Positions 1 to 11,485 of a stretch of 64,000 bases of DNA are shown here, one piece after another. Positions within the stretch are counted from its first letter, which is position 1; every line of letters starts with the position of its first letter. The DNA comes from Edaphochlamys debaryana (lineage: Eukaryota > Chlorophyta > Chlorophyceae > Chlamydomonadales). The position numbers and the translations under genes were made by a program. Under the pieces are notes generated by a model. The model was given only the letters and a program-made list of their open reading frames with translations, was not told the origin of the DNA and did no database searches. The DNA lies in contig JAEHOE010000060.1 in the NCBI GenBank assembly GCA_016858145.1, positions 434,001 through 498,000 on the forward strand, read 5' to 3'.

Positions 1-3000
1 CCAGCAGTATCGCTCAGTGTTTGATGCCCTGTCGCGCTCGACGCATGCTGGCCGGGTTCCGTACAGCTCCCAACGCCTCCCGTCCCCTCCCCGTCTGCTC
101 GCCTGCATGGTTTGCTTGGCGGCGGCCATGGCGTCGAAGACGCCCGCCAGGGTCACGTCTGTGGTGGGCAGCTCGTACTGTGGGGGGGTGGGGAAGAGGG
201 GGGGAAGGGAGCACACAGAGTGCGTCTGGGTATAGTAAGGGTGGACGCGCCGTGACTGGTCGCCAGAGTCCATCAGGTTCCCCGACTGAGCCCGCCGGGA
301 GCAAGGGCGAGCAGGACGCGCTGTGGCTGCCCATCAGAGAGAGAGAGCCTCTCTCCTTACCAGCATCTGCCCAGCTTGGCCTCCCCCCACACACACCCTA
401 CGCACCCTAAACACACAAACCGCACCGCTGCTCGGCTGGGCTCCGGGTGGTTCTGGGTTCCGGTTCCGGGTGGGTGCTCCCTAAACACACACCCGCTCCC
501 CCCCCTTCCCTTCCCCCCCACTGCCCCCCCCCCACCTTGCTGGTGCTGCCCAGGTGGTAGGTGAGGCGCGCGTTGGGGCTCATCTGCCGCACCAGGGCCG
601 CCGCCGCGTCCTCGTGGCCGTGCGCCACGGTGATGGTGAAGACCAGGTAGCCGGCGTAGCGGGCCGTGATCTCGCGGGGAGCGCCCACGCACACCAGCTG
701 ACCGTCCACGAAGATGCCCAGGCGGTCGCACTGGGGGGAGGAGGATGATGGGCGGGGTGAGAGGAAGAGCGGTGAGGAGGGGTGATGTGAGGGGATCCGG
801 CACAGGAGGTGTTGGTGATTAGCGGGAGCACCCCGTGCCCGTGCCTCGATTGCCTTCCCTGTTCCCTCCACGCCCGGCCCCCCACGCCCGCCCCACCAGG
901 ATCTCCGCCTCCTCCATGGAGTGCGTGGTGAGGATGATGGCGCGGGAGGCCTTGTTGCGGCGCACCACGTCCCACAGGTTGCGCCGGGAGGCGGGGTCCA
1001 GGCCCGTGGAGGGCTCGTCCTGGGGGGAGGGGCGGGAGGGGGAGGGGGAGGGGGGGTGGAGACGAGGTGGGGCGAGGTTTGGTGTGCGTCGAGGGGGTAC
1101 CAGACACGGAGGATTCAGCCCAGTCCAGCCCAGTCCTTTCCTTCTCCAAAACGGAGCGCAGGGTGCAGAGGTTCAGACCAGCACACCTGCAGCCGGTCGG
1201 GCTCTTATCCCCTCCCTGCCCCCGCCTCACAACTCTTCCCTGCCCTCCCCCATACCCCGCTCCCCCCGCCTCACCAGGTACACGACGGCCGGCGCGCCGA
1301 TGAAGGAGATGGCCACCGACAGGCGCCGCTTCATGCCGCCCGAGTACTTCTGGGACTGCTTCTCGCCGACCTTGTTGGCAAACAGGTTGACGGACTTGAG
1401 GCCCGAGGCCACGGCCGAGGTCAGCTCCTCGCCTTTGGGGAGACAGGGGGACGGGGAAAGGGAGGGGGTCAGAAGGAGGGGCAGGGGCCAGGGCCAGCGC
1501 GAGGGGTCATGGTCAACGCGCATGACGCTAGACCGGGCCGGGCCCGGGGCGGAGGGCAGGCAAGGGCCGGGGCCTCACCCTTGAGCCCCTTGAGCCGGCC
1601 GTAGAAGAGCAGGTGCTCCTCGCCCGTCAGCTGGTCCCACAGCAGGTCGTGCTGGGGGCACACGCCCATCTTGCGGTAGATCTTGTTGATCTGCGTAGGG
1701 GGGGGGGGAAGCGATGGGGGAGAGGTGGGGGGAGGACGGTGAGGCACGGGGCCGGCAGAGGGCTGGTTGGAAGCGAGAAAAGGCGCGAGGGCGGGGAGGC
1801 AGGAGCGTCCAAGCCAGGTTCGGCCCCACACAGCCCTTCCCCCGAAACCCCTCCCCCCTGGCCCCGCTCACGTGTGTCTTGATGTCGAAGCCCTCCACTG
1901 CCGCGGTGCCGCTGGTGGGCTCCATGAAGCCGGTGAGCATGTTGATGGAAGTGGACTTGCCTGGGGGGGGGTAGGGGGTAGGGGGCGGTTACGGCGGGAG
2001 GTGGAGTGTAAGAGGGACAGCAGGGAGCCGTGTTGTGGACCCCGCTTGTACCCGGCCCGGCCCGCCCCTCCACACCCCCTCACCCGCTCCGTTGGGCCCC
2101 AGCAGTCCGAAGCACTCGCCCCGCTCAATGGCCAGCGTGAGCGTGCGGACAGCAACCTGGGGGGGGGCGGGGTGTTGAAGGCTGAGCGCGAGATGGCAGG
2201 AACCGGGGGAGGGGAGCAGCGTCTGGCAGACCCGAGGCCGACGCAAAGTCGGCACCAGCTCACCTACCCCCATCCTCCCCCAAACACCCCCCGGCCCCGC
2301 CCCCGCAACCCCCGCCCTGCCGAAACCGCCCACACGCAGCAGCACCTCGCACCTTGGGCTTGCCTCCGTCCTGCGGCGGGAACACCTTGCGCAGGTCCTT
2401 GACCACGATGGGCAGCGAGGCCTCCTCGGCGGCGCTCAGGCCCTCCACGCGCATGCGCTCAAACATGACGTCCTCGCGCTCGCCCGGCACCAGCCGCACG
2501 GCGCCGCTGCCGCCGCCGCCGCCGCCGTTGATGTCGTGGGCGGCGGCGCCGTCTGCTGGCTTGACGTTGGCGGAGACGCCGCCGGGGCCGTCCAGAGAGG
2601 CGCTGGCGGGGCGGGAGCCTGGGGGTTGGGAAGGCGGAGGGGAGGAGGGGAGGGGTTGGTGTGGGTTGGGAGTGGGGCGCAAGAGGCAGGCGCGGAGCGA
2701 AGGGCAGAGAGAAGGAAGTACGGGTCTGACGGCCGTAGCAACTTGGTTGTAGCAGCGGTAGACCCGTTGCTGCAGCCCCAGCAGCCTCCCGCACACCAAT
2801 ACCCACACCCAACACCCGGTAACCCACCGCTGCGCAGCTCGATAGATCCGCGCGGGGAGCCGTGCAGGGGGTCGTGCTTGCGGGAGCCCGGGCGGCAGCA
2901 CTTGGGCAGGAAGAAGAGCGGGTGGCGGCGGATGCCGTTGCCGTTGGACAGAACCTGGGGTGAGGGGGTGGGGAGGGGTTGGGAGGGGGGAGAGGGGAGG

Positions 3001-6000
3001 GTCAGCGGCACACCTAAGTGCTCAGCCTATCGTATGCTCAGCCTACCCTGCTTCCTCATTCCGTCCTCAGCCTCCGCTGCGTGGCCCCACTCTCCCCCTT
3101 CCTCCTCCCCCCGTACCCCCCTCCCCCACCACCCCCCCACCCCACCTGCTCCAGGTACCAGCCCAGGCCCATGAACACGAACCACTCCACCGCCAGGATG
3201 CCCCACACGGCGCCCATGCCGTTGCCCGGGTCGCCCAGCTTGGCCCAGGTGAGCCCCGGGGACTTCATGTAGGAGCCGATGAAGGCGTACTCGGCCATCT
3301 CCCAGATGCCCCTGGGGTGGTGGTGGTGGGGGGGGGGGGGGTGAAAGGGAGGGAGGGGGGGTCAGTGTTTGTAGCTGGACAGGGTCGCCTTGCCTGTGCC
3401 AGGCGAAGGGGGGGTGGGGGCGCCGAAGCGGAGGAGGAGGGGAAGGATAGAGGAAGGTGAGCGTCGGGCCAGCGCTGCGGGGCATCTGGTGCCGACACGC
3501 TGAGGCGCACATGGGGTTGTCGGTGCGCACCTGTATAGCGCGAAGGCTGGGATCCACTGGATGAAGAAGACCCACAGGGCGTCCTTCTCCATGAACACCT
3601 TGAGCAGCAGCTCGCCAATCAGGCCCTGGGGTGGGTGGGTGGGAGGGGGGAGGGGGAGAGGGGATAAGTGGGAGCGGTAGCTGGCGCTGGCCCGCGGCAT
3701 GAAACGTTGTAGCCCCGCCGCTGTGTTGCATGCTTGCTTTCCCGCTGTTTACGGCTACACGTAGCTCTACAGGACTTCACAGCGGCATGTCAATGGTTCG
3801 GCCCCCTCTCTTTCTCACCCCCCCCCCTCACCGTTGCGAAGACGTAGATGAAGGCCACCACGGTGGATGTGCGCGAGGAGGAGAAGAGCGAGGAGAGCAT
3901 GAAGGCAAAGGCAATCATGTTGTTGCCGAAGATCAAATAGAAGACGATCTGGATGCCTGGGGGCGGTGGGGAGGGGAGGAAGGGGGCGGGCGGAGGGCAG
4001 GAGGGGCAGATGCTGAGGCGCAGGGCGGCCAGGGCGGAAGACACAAAGGAAGACGCGGGGGAGGGGCGCAGTGGAGGCGCCTAGCCAGGACCGTTCTGCA
4101 CCCTCCCAACACCCCTCCGGCCCCTCCGCCCCAGCCACTCCCCACCTATGCTTGTCTTCCGGAATATGTCCAGCCCCACCCCGGCGCCGAAGATGAGGAA
4201 GATGGCCTGTTGGGGGGGGGAAAATGGGTTGGGGAGACAAGTTGGGTTGGGAAGAACGCCTCAGGGGAGGGAGCCCGTTGGCAGCCCTCAGGCCGCACCG
4301 CCGCATTGCGACAGCCATACCATACAGTGAACACCCAGTCCGCCCCACAATGTAGAAACCCTTCAAGGCCCCGCTTGTTGCGGATTCTACGATTCCTACG
4401 CACCATATATAGGACGTATAGCATGAGGTACCATAGGTAAGTGATGAGCCAGTAGGCACCGTCGCCCAGGCCTGGGGCCGGGCAGGAAGAGGGAAAGAGT
4501 GACAAGGGTATGAGCCCGAATGGGTATGGCGCCGGTTGGGAGGGCCCCCAATATAAGCACCATGTCTTTTGTCGCCCTCGCCCCGAATCCCACTTCACCC
4601 TTTTGCTTTAATGCTTCTCATAGCCCAAGGGTTGAGCATACCGAGTTTCAGGGGGAGTTTGGAGGTCGGCCCTCGCATACATTTCGGGCAGCATGTCTGT
4701 AAAATGCCGAACAACACGCCCGCAAATGGTTCCTATAGTGCCTATGTAGTATCTGAAGTCGCCGACAGCGCATCTGGGGGCCCAGTTCAGCTCGGCGCGT
4801 GACCTCGCGATGATGCCGAGCACTTTCGCGTCGCACAAGTAGCCTCTACGAGGCCTCCACCGACATTCTGTATGCATACTCATATCATAGAACTTATGCG
4901 AAGGTGTTAGGGTGCACTTTCGGTGAGGTCGGGTTGGGCGGGTTGGCAGGCGTGCCAGACCCCTCTCACAAAACCCCACGGCAGAGGGTCATCCGCAACT
5001 AGTGCTCTGTACCGGGTCGGGAAGACCCCTAGCCAGGCCGTGACGTTTGACCTTGTTTCAGACCGGCGCCATACCCATTCGGTATGAGCCGCAATGCTCG
5101 CATTGCTTCGACTCCCGACCATGAGCGCAGAGGCTCGTGCCATCTCAACCAACTCTACCCCATCGCCTCATGCCCACACATTCTCCCATCCCCTCCCACC
5201 GTGCATCTTCATCATCATGCGCAGCCGCTTCTCCTTCTCGTAGACCAGCTGCTGCAGGAACGTGGGCAGGAGCATCTGGACCACCCAGCTGGGGGGGGAG
5301 GGGAGGGCAGCAGAGGAGGGAGGAGCGGGAAACGAGCGTGTCAGGCGTCGTGAGGACAACAGCAGGTTTCCCCGGTCCTGGCAGCCCTCTCAACCCATGC
5401 GCCTACTCAGCCCTTCTTCCTTCTCCCTGTTCTACCCCCTCACCCCTCCCCCTCCCGCTTCCCACCCCCCCTCCGCTCACGTGTAGAACAGAGGCCCCAG
5501 CAGGCTGCAAGGAGGCGGCGGGGAAGGCGGCGGCGGATTTATGGGGTTTTACACATGGTGGTGGTACATGGTGGTCGCTACTTCTGTCTGCGAGGTTCTT
5601 CCATAGATCTATGCACAGATCTTAGGGCCACAGGCAACGCAAGCCTGCCAAGTGTGCTACGACCCGCAAGTCGTGCCCGATCCTTTGCCCCGACCCTGGC
5701 AAGCTCTATCGCCGAGCCTAGACGGCTACACTGTCTTCAACACTTCCCGCATAAACACTGACACGCGTACGCATACGCACCTGCTGAAGTCCAGCTCCAG
5801 CTTGGTCACGGACTTGGGCATGGACATGACGCCCAGCAGGCGGGAGGCCAGGGCGTTGGTGACCGAGGAGGAGGCCACGCCCCACCTGGGTCGGGCGATG
5901 GAGTGGGCGAGGGGGTAGGTGAGCGCGAGGGGGTTGGGCAAAGGGGGTCGAATCTGGGGTTGGCAAGAGGTGTGGCCACAAGGTAGCAGGAACCGCAGCT

Positions 6001-9000
6001 CCTAGCAAGTCCACGGCTCGGCCCCGGCCGCAGAACCAGTGCAGTCAGAGCCTCAGCCGCCACTGCCGCCGCCCCCGAAAGCCAAGGAGCACGAAACCGA
6101 AACAGCGTTTCCTTCCTCGCCTCACCACGACTGCGCGGCGGAGCTGAGTGACTGCTGCACTCGGATGTACGACTGCGGGCCGTTGTCGTCCGTGTTGGAG
6201 AAGGTACGGTTGTAGTACACGTTGGCCGAGAAGGCGGAGGTGGAGGCGGTGTCGAACTCGAGCGCGGGGGGGAACTCGGCGGTGATGGGCGTGCCATTGC
6301 AGCGGGCCTTTGGGGGGGGGGTGGAGGGAGGGAAGGGAGAGATGGGGACGGGGAAAGGAGGGGTGAGGAAGGGGCGCGACGCGCGAGGTGGAGTGCTATG
6401 CATGGCTACCTCCTCCGCGCACCGCAAGAAAGCTGGTCGGGCGGTGCGGATTGCGCAAGCCGCCTCCGCGCTACCTTTCCGCTGCTCACCGCGCCTAGAC
6501 CCCACACAGACGCAATCCTAGCCGTTCCCGCCCCCAGCCCCCCCCCCCACCACACACACCCCACTCCGCCCCCGCCCCCGCCCCGCCCCCGCCTCCAATG
6601 ACACCGACCCCCCACCTGCGTGTACCCGCAGTAGAGCAGGTCGTTGAGCACCGTGCCGTTGGGCACGGGCTGCAGCAGCGCGTCGCTGCACAGCGTGTCC
6701 TTGTACAGGAAGTCGGCCAGCACGGGCCGCGAGCCCAGCGTGGCATCAATCTGAGGAATGGGGGCGGGAGGAGGAGCAGCGGGGGTGGGTGGGCAGGCGG
6801 GAGGGGCAGTGGGCGCGAGGGGGGGCAGAGTCGTATCGAAAGCCGGGCGTGTGCAGGAGAGATGAGCGCGCTGCGCGGGCCTGAGTGCTGGGTGCAGCCC
6901 TTGCCGCGTGGGGTCATCCAGCGCCCCACCCCGCCCCAGCCTCCACACACCACCACCCATGCCCTCCCCAGTACCGGCACCACCGCCCGCCCCCCCGGAA
7001 ACGCCCCCGCCGCCCCCACCTGCTCCTCCGTGACCCGCGTGCCGCTGGTGAACCACACCACCCCGATCAGGATGTCCACCAGGTCCACGGGCCCCACCAC
7101 CGTGAGCCCCGAGGGGCCCGTGGCGGAGGTGGTGTTGAGGCCGCTCAGGTTGCCGTAGTCAGTGGCGTTGGCCAGGGCTGGGGGGCCGGGGACGAGGGGG
7201 TGAGTGGCGGGGGAAGGCAGTGGGGGTGGGTGGAGGTAGAGGCAGGGGCAAGAGCGAGCGCAGCGAAATGCCGAGGGAGAGTCAGGGAGTTTCCCTCCGC
7301 CCTCGGCCTGTGCAAGACGCCCGCTGCCCATCCTCCTGTACTGGGCGCCCCCTCCTTTCGCCCTCTCCCCCCCCTCCTCCCCGACGCACCCGCCAGCAGA
7401 GTGCAGTTGTACCCGCTGACGGTTGGCAGCAGGAAGTTGAGCGGCTCGGGGCCCGCGAAGGCGCGCTCGATGTACTGGTTCTGGCCGCCGGTCGCCGAGG
7501 TGCCGAAGGTGTAGCCGTACTGGGTGAACAGGTGGCCGTTGACTGGGGGAGGGGGCAGGCAGGGACGGGGAGGGGGGCGGGTGAGTGGGCAGGCGGGTGG
7601 GGAGGGGAAAGCGGCCCCCTCTGTCCCAACCACGACCCAGGTGCAGTGAGCCCGGGTGCATACGCGTGTTGTGAGCGCTGCTCGGCAAGCCGTTGTACCG
7701 TATGGGTACCGTATGGGATGGTGGTACCGGTACGCTATGGTGGTACGGTACCGGATGGGACACACCTGTGCCGTTTACGGTGATGAGGTTGGGCAGGAAT
7801 ACGTTGAGGAAGGTGTCGTTGTCCATGGGCTGCGGCATCTGCATTACGTACGGCATCAGCTGCGGCGGTTGGAAGGACCCCGGCTCTGACGTCATCAGCA
7901 CCGTCAGCCCGGGCTTGGCGGGCGGGGCGCGGCGGTTGACGCGGGGGACCTGGGGGCGCAGAAGCATGTCGGCGTGGGGTGGTGAGGCGGTATTGAGGTG
8001 GGTGGGGTGAGGAGGCACGGATGCTGGATGAGGCGCGGGACTAAGTGGGTTACAAGGAGCGCATGTGGGTCGCCTCCCAGGCATGCAGCGCGTGTCGTAC
8101 AACGCACTGCCGTACCGCCTGTGCCCACCTGCAACACGGGCGGCCACGTGCTGGGGTCGCGAATTTCGCAGAATGACGCCTGCTGAGGGCTGCTGTACTG
8201 GGGCCCGCAGTTGTTCGTGTTGTACTGGTTGCATTTCCAGCCGTAGTCCTCATCACAGTACCCCTGCGCGTACAAGGGATGAGCCGTGTCGTAGGTCGGT
8301 CAGGCTGTCTCGCATTGGGGGGGGAGAGGACTTGGGCCCGGGCCTGGCCGCACCTGCTTGAGGCTCTCGCAGTTGCCGTTCTTGCAGCACTGCACGCACT
8401 GGCAGCCGCACTGGGGGCACAAGGCGGGAGCGGGGGCGAGCGTGGGTCAGGTTGTAGGCATGTAGGGCCGACCCTTGACCGTCCTGCCCGCCTGCAAATG
8501 CCCCACACTCGGTACCCCGGCAACCGACCACACGGCCCATCCCCGGTGTCCGCGCCCGCCGCAGCCGTCACGGGCGTCGTATCGCCAGCCTACTCCACAC
8601 CCTCTCCACCTCAATTGGGCCGCGTCGCCGCCTCAGCACCCAACCCCCGACCCCAACCCGAAGCCCACCCCCGCCCCAGCCCCCACCTCGAAGTCCACTC
8701 CCGTCAGGAATACGCGGTTGACGAGGATCTGCACCAGGAGTGGAGGGGAGTCAGGGGAGCATGGCATGGCACTGGTGGCAGTGTGCAACGAGCTGCATGC
8801 TTGGCGAGACTGTGTGCGGCCAAGCCGGGACAGATACCTGCGGGGTCGTCCCTGCGCCTCAACAGCAGCCCCAGCCGCAAGGTCTGGTGCCTAAACCCGC
8901 ACTGCCATTGTGCGCTGCTCTTACTCTCGTGCCTGACCTAAGTCCCCCGTGCCTTTACCCCCTCCCAGACCGCATCCCGGTGCCCCACACCAACCAGACC

Positions 9001-9242
9001 TCACCCCCAGGACCCGCCTCCAGCGCCGGCCAGCTCCAGCCCTCCCACCCCCAGCGCAGCCCACCGCCCGCCCAGCGCCCGCCCAGCCAATGCCCCCCTG
9101 CCCTCCGGACCTTGATGAAGAGCAGAATGAGGCAGAAGAAGATGGGCGATGACAGCAGGCAGATGTTGGTGCGCACATTGCGCTTCTGGTAGACGGCGCT
9201 CTTGCGCAGCAGCGCATTGGCCTGGGCGCCGAATCCGGCCGA
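1..9242 (-). CDS. Half-size ABCA (ABC1/ATH-type) transporter, 3' end at the left window edge
   Basis: A membrane exporter: one transmembrane domain followed by one ATPase domain, the layout of plant ATH-type ABCA half transporters. The N-terminal exon (9111-9242) reads [18 protein letters not shown] followed by a hydrophobic helix, matching plant ABCA N-termini. Exons at 8130-8411 encode a Cys-rich lumenal loop (CGCQCVQCC). Helical exons lie at about 3060-5290. The nucleotide-binding domain occupies about 2460 down to 1. Walker A ([12 protein letters not shown]) is split by an intron near 1961-2090. The Q-loop is [12 protein letters not shown] (about 1640-1690). The signature is [11 protein letters not shown] (about 1320-1350), with Tyr in place of the usual Leu/Val. 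Walker B (VVYL then DEPSTGLDP) is split by the intron at about 1022-1275, and the H-loop is [11 protein letters not shown]-terminal exon ([17 protein letters not shown]) starts near 175 and stays open to base 1. The first coding exon upstream of 9242 was not identified. Substrate unknown. Confidence 0.9.
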
Positions 9243-11485
9243 CTGGGGTTGAGAGGGGCGGGTTCGTGGGGGTGGGTCAGGGGTGGGGAGCGGTGGCGGG
9301 GTCGGGGCCGGGGGGCTGCATCGGCACGGAGGGTAGGAGCCAGGCCAGGGTACCAGGCAGGTGGGAAGGAGAGGACAGGGCGGGAGGGCGGTCACTGAGG
9401 GCTGCGCTGCCGTATGCCTATATCCTGATAGCATGCAGCAAGCTCCAGCCGAGGCGTGGTTAGGAAGCGGCCGCCCGTACTGGTTCAACCATATACAACT
9501 ACTGCGCTGCAGACAACTCTGGTGCTGGGATTGGGCTCTGCCCAAGCGTACCGGCACCTGCCTACATCCATGAACCATATAGCCGACTTCGGTTATGACA
9601 GAAGGCAGCGACACAGGCACTCCAGTCATTGGCCGGGCTGCGGCCGGCCCAGGACACAAGCCCAGGAACCCCCAATAGGACCCCGGGTCGGGGCAACGGG
9701 TCCCTGAACTGGGTTCAGACCTGGGGACGCTGCTCAAGTGTGGGGGTTTGAGGTATGCGCGACTGCAGCCGGACATGGGGGGCGGCGTGGCGGGGAAAAA
9801 GAGCTGCACCCAGGTCCAAGGTGGGGTTGGAGGAGGTGGGAGGCCTAGGATGACGCCAACTGGCCCGACCGACCTCCGCCTCGCAGGCGTGCGCCACGCC
9901 AATCAACCTATCGAACGTTGCTTTTGCAAGCACGCGCACAGCGCTTGCTCAGACCGAAGTCTGCAAACAGAATTGCTGCCCCACACACATTCGCGGTTCG
10001 CGGCTCGCAGGCCCGTGGGCTCTGCGAGAGCGCCAACCGTGCTCAAGTACTACTTAATATCCTGCTGGCGTCTCTCCATTCCCCGCAGTCCGCCCTCCAA
10101 CCAGGTCAGGCTCTTACCATGGGGTATCTCCGGCCCAAAAGCCCGGTCCACCGTCGCGCCTTTACGAGTCCGCACAAAGAGCGGCTCACAAAAAACTCTC
10201 CTTGAGCCGCAGGAAAGCGTCGAAGCGGTACTCAGCCAACGGGGCTCGTCTCCGCTTCTAGCGCATGTTTGCAACGTGTAACAAAACGTTCGCTATTAAA
10301 TTTGCAGAACGCGCGACCCTCCGCGGTGCAAGTAAGGTGCGTGTGTGAATCGTCGCTGCCGCAAGGCCCTGGTATGTTGGCACCTTTTACTACTAGGGAA
10401 TGCGCTTATGCAGAGGGTTCAGGTGCCGGGGCCGCGGAGCATTCGAGCTTGAGAAGCTGCCATGCGGGCCCCAGGACTCGATTAGGTAACGGCCCTCCTG
10501 GCGTAAGAAACCGTGTCGAATTCCTCCCACCCCCCTCCTCCAAATTGACCTCCCGCCCACTAATGCTGCCCCCGGATGCTGCCCCCGGATGCCCCCTCTC
10601 CTAGACCTTCACGGCTCGTCACGGCCTGCCGCCTTTGAAACTGATGCCTGGACCTTACCTCACAGGGGCGCCTCACTCACCCTCCTGACTTCACCTGCGC
10701 CAGCAGGCCCAGCTTCGTGAACCAGCGGCGCTGTCCTCCGGCACCTGCGGCATCACCACGACCTTCTGCCCCTCCGGCCCATTGATTTCCCGCCCTGAAC
10801 ACCATTCAACGCTTTGCCCTAGTGCTGAAGACCCTATGCATGCTTCTGTACAGGAAGGCACTTGCTGGCAGCTCCTGCAAGCTCTTGCTTTGCACACCCG
10901 CACGGTTAGCCCTCAAGCCGCTCAAGGTGACCGCGTAGTTGCCACCAGGAGGCCTTCCGGTTGCCAGTGGGGGCTGCCACGAGGTGCCAAGGTGCAGAGT
11001 TCACGCTGGGGCGTGAGCTGGGGTGGGGCCTGCCAAGAGTGCCGCCTTGAAGGCCTGGCCAGGACATACCCCTCACGCTGAACGAGCGGGGTTGTGACAG
11101 TGAAAGCATGCGAACGGCGCGGGTGCAGGCTTTGGGGACAAAGCGCATGGCAAGGAGCGCGAGGCGAGGGGTAGAGAACTTCAAGGGGGGCCAGCGGGGG
11201 GCCAGCGGGCAGCATGTCGCGTGCGATACGGAGGAGACGCGTTCCATAGACGTGCACGCACTGATACGCTGCGCACCTCATTACTACTCCTTCGCACTAC
11301 TTCCGGAGCCAGCTTGTAGCATTTCGCCTTCGCATGCGGCAACAGGGTCTGTAGTCCGCGATCAGCTGATCAAACTATGGCTGACACCAAGGCAAGCTAG
11401 CACGACGGTTCGGGTGCTCAGGAGGACCGGTCAACAGTATGCCGCTTGGCGCGCATTGCAGGACGCGACGGATGCCGCGCAAGGC
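9243..11485. other. Intergenic region between divergent genes
   Basis: It separates the ABCA gene (-) from the coiled-coil gene (+), so it should hold both promoters and the missing first ABCA exon. Several short ATG-plus-donor possibilities exist on the minus strand (for example an ATG with its first base at 9492 followed four codons later by GTACGG), but none can be preferred. At 10563-10592 a 13-base unit containing CCCCCGGATG is repeated in tandem. A minus-strand open stretch near 10700-10800 (GQKVVVMPQVPED) looks faintly coding, but I could not extend it. No RNA gene was seen. Confidence 0.5.

Noticed and set aside
7685..7765. Repeated TACCGTATGGG/GGTACC motifs as a regulatory array
   Set aside because: They lie in an ABCA intron, are short and irregular, and resemble ordinary simple-sequence expansion.
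6495..8234. 579-codon minus-strand open frame within the ABCA gene
   Set aside because: It reads through introns and exons in the wrong phase; the recognisable ABCA segments are in other frames with proper GT-AG sites.
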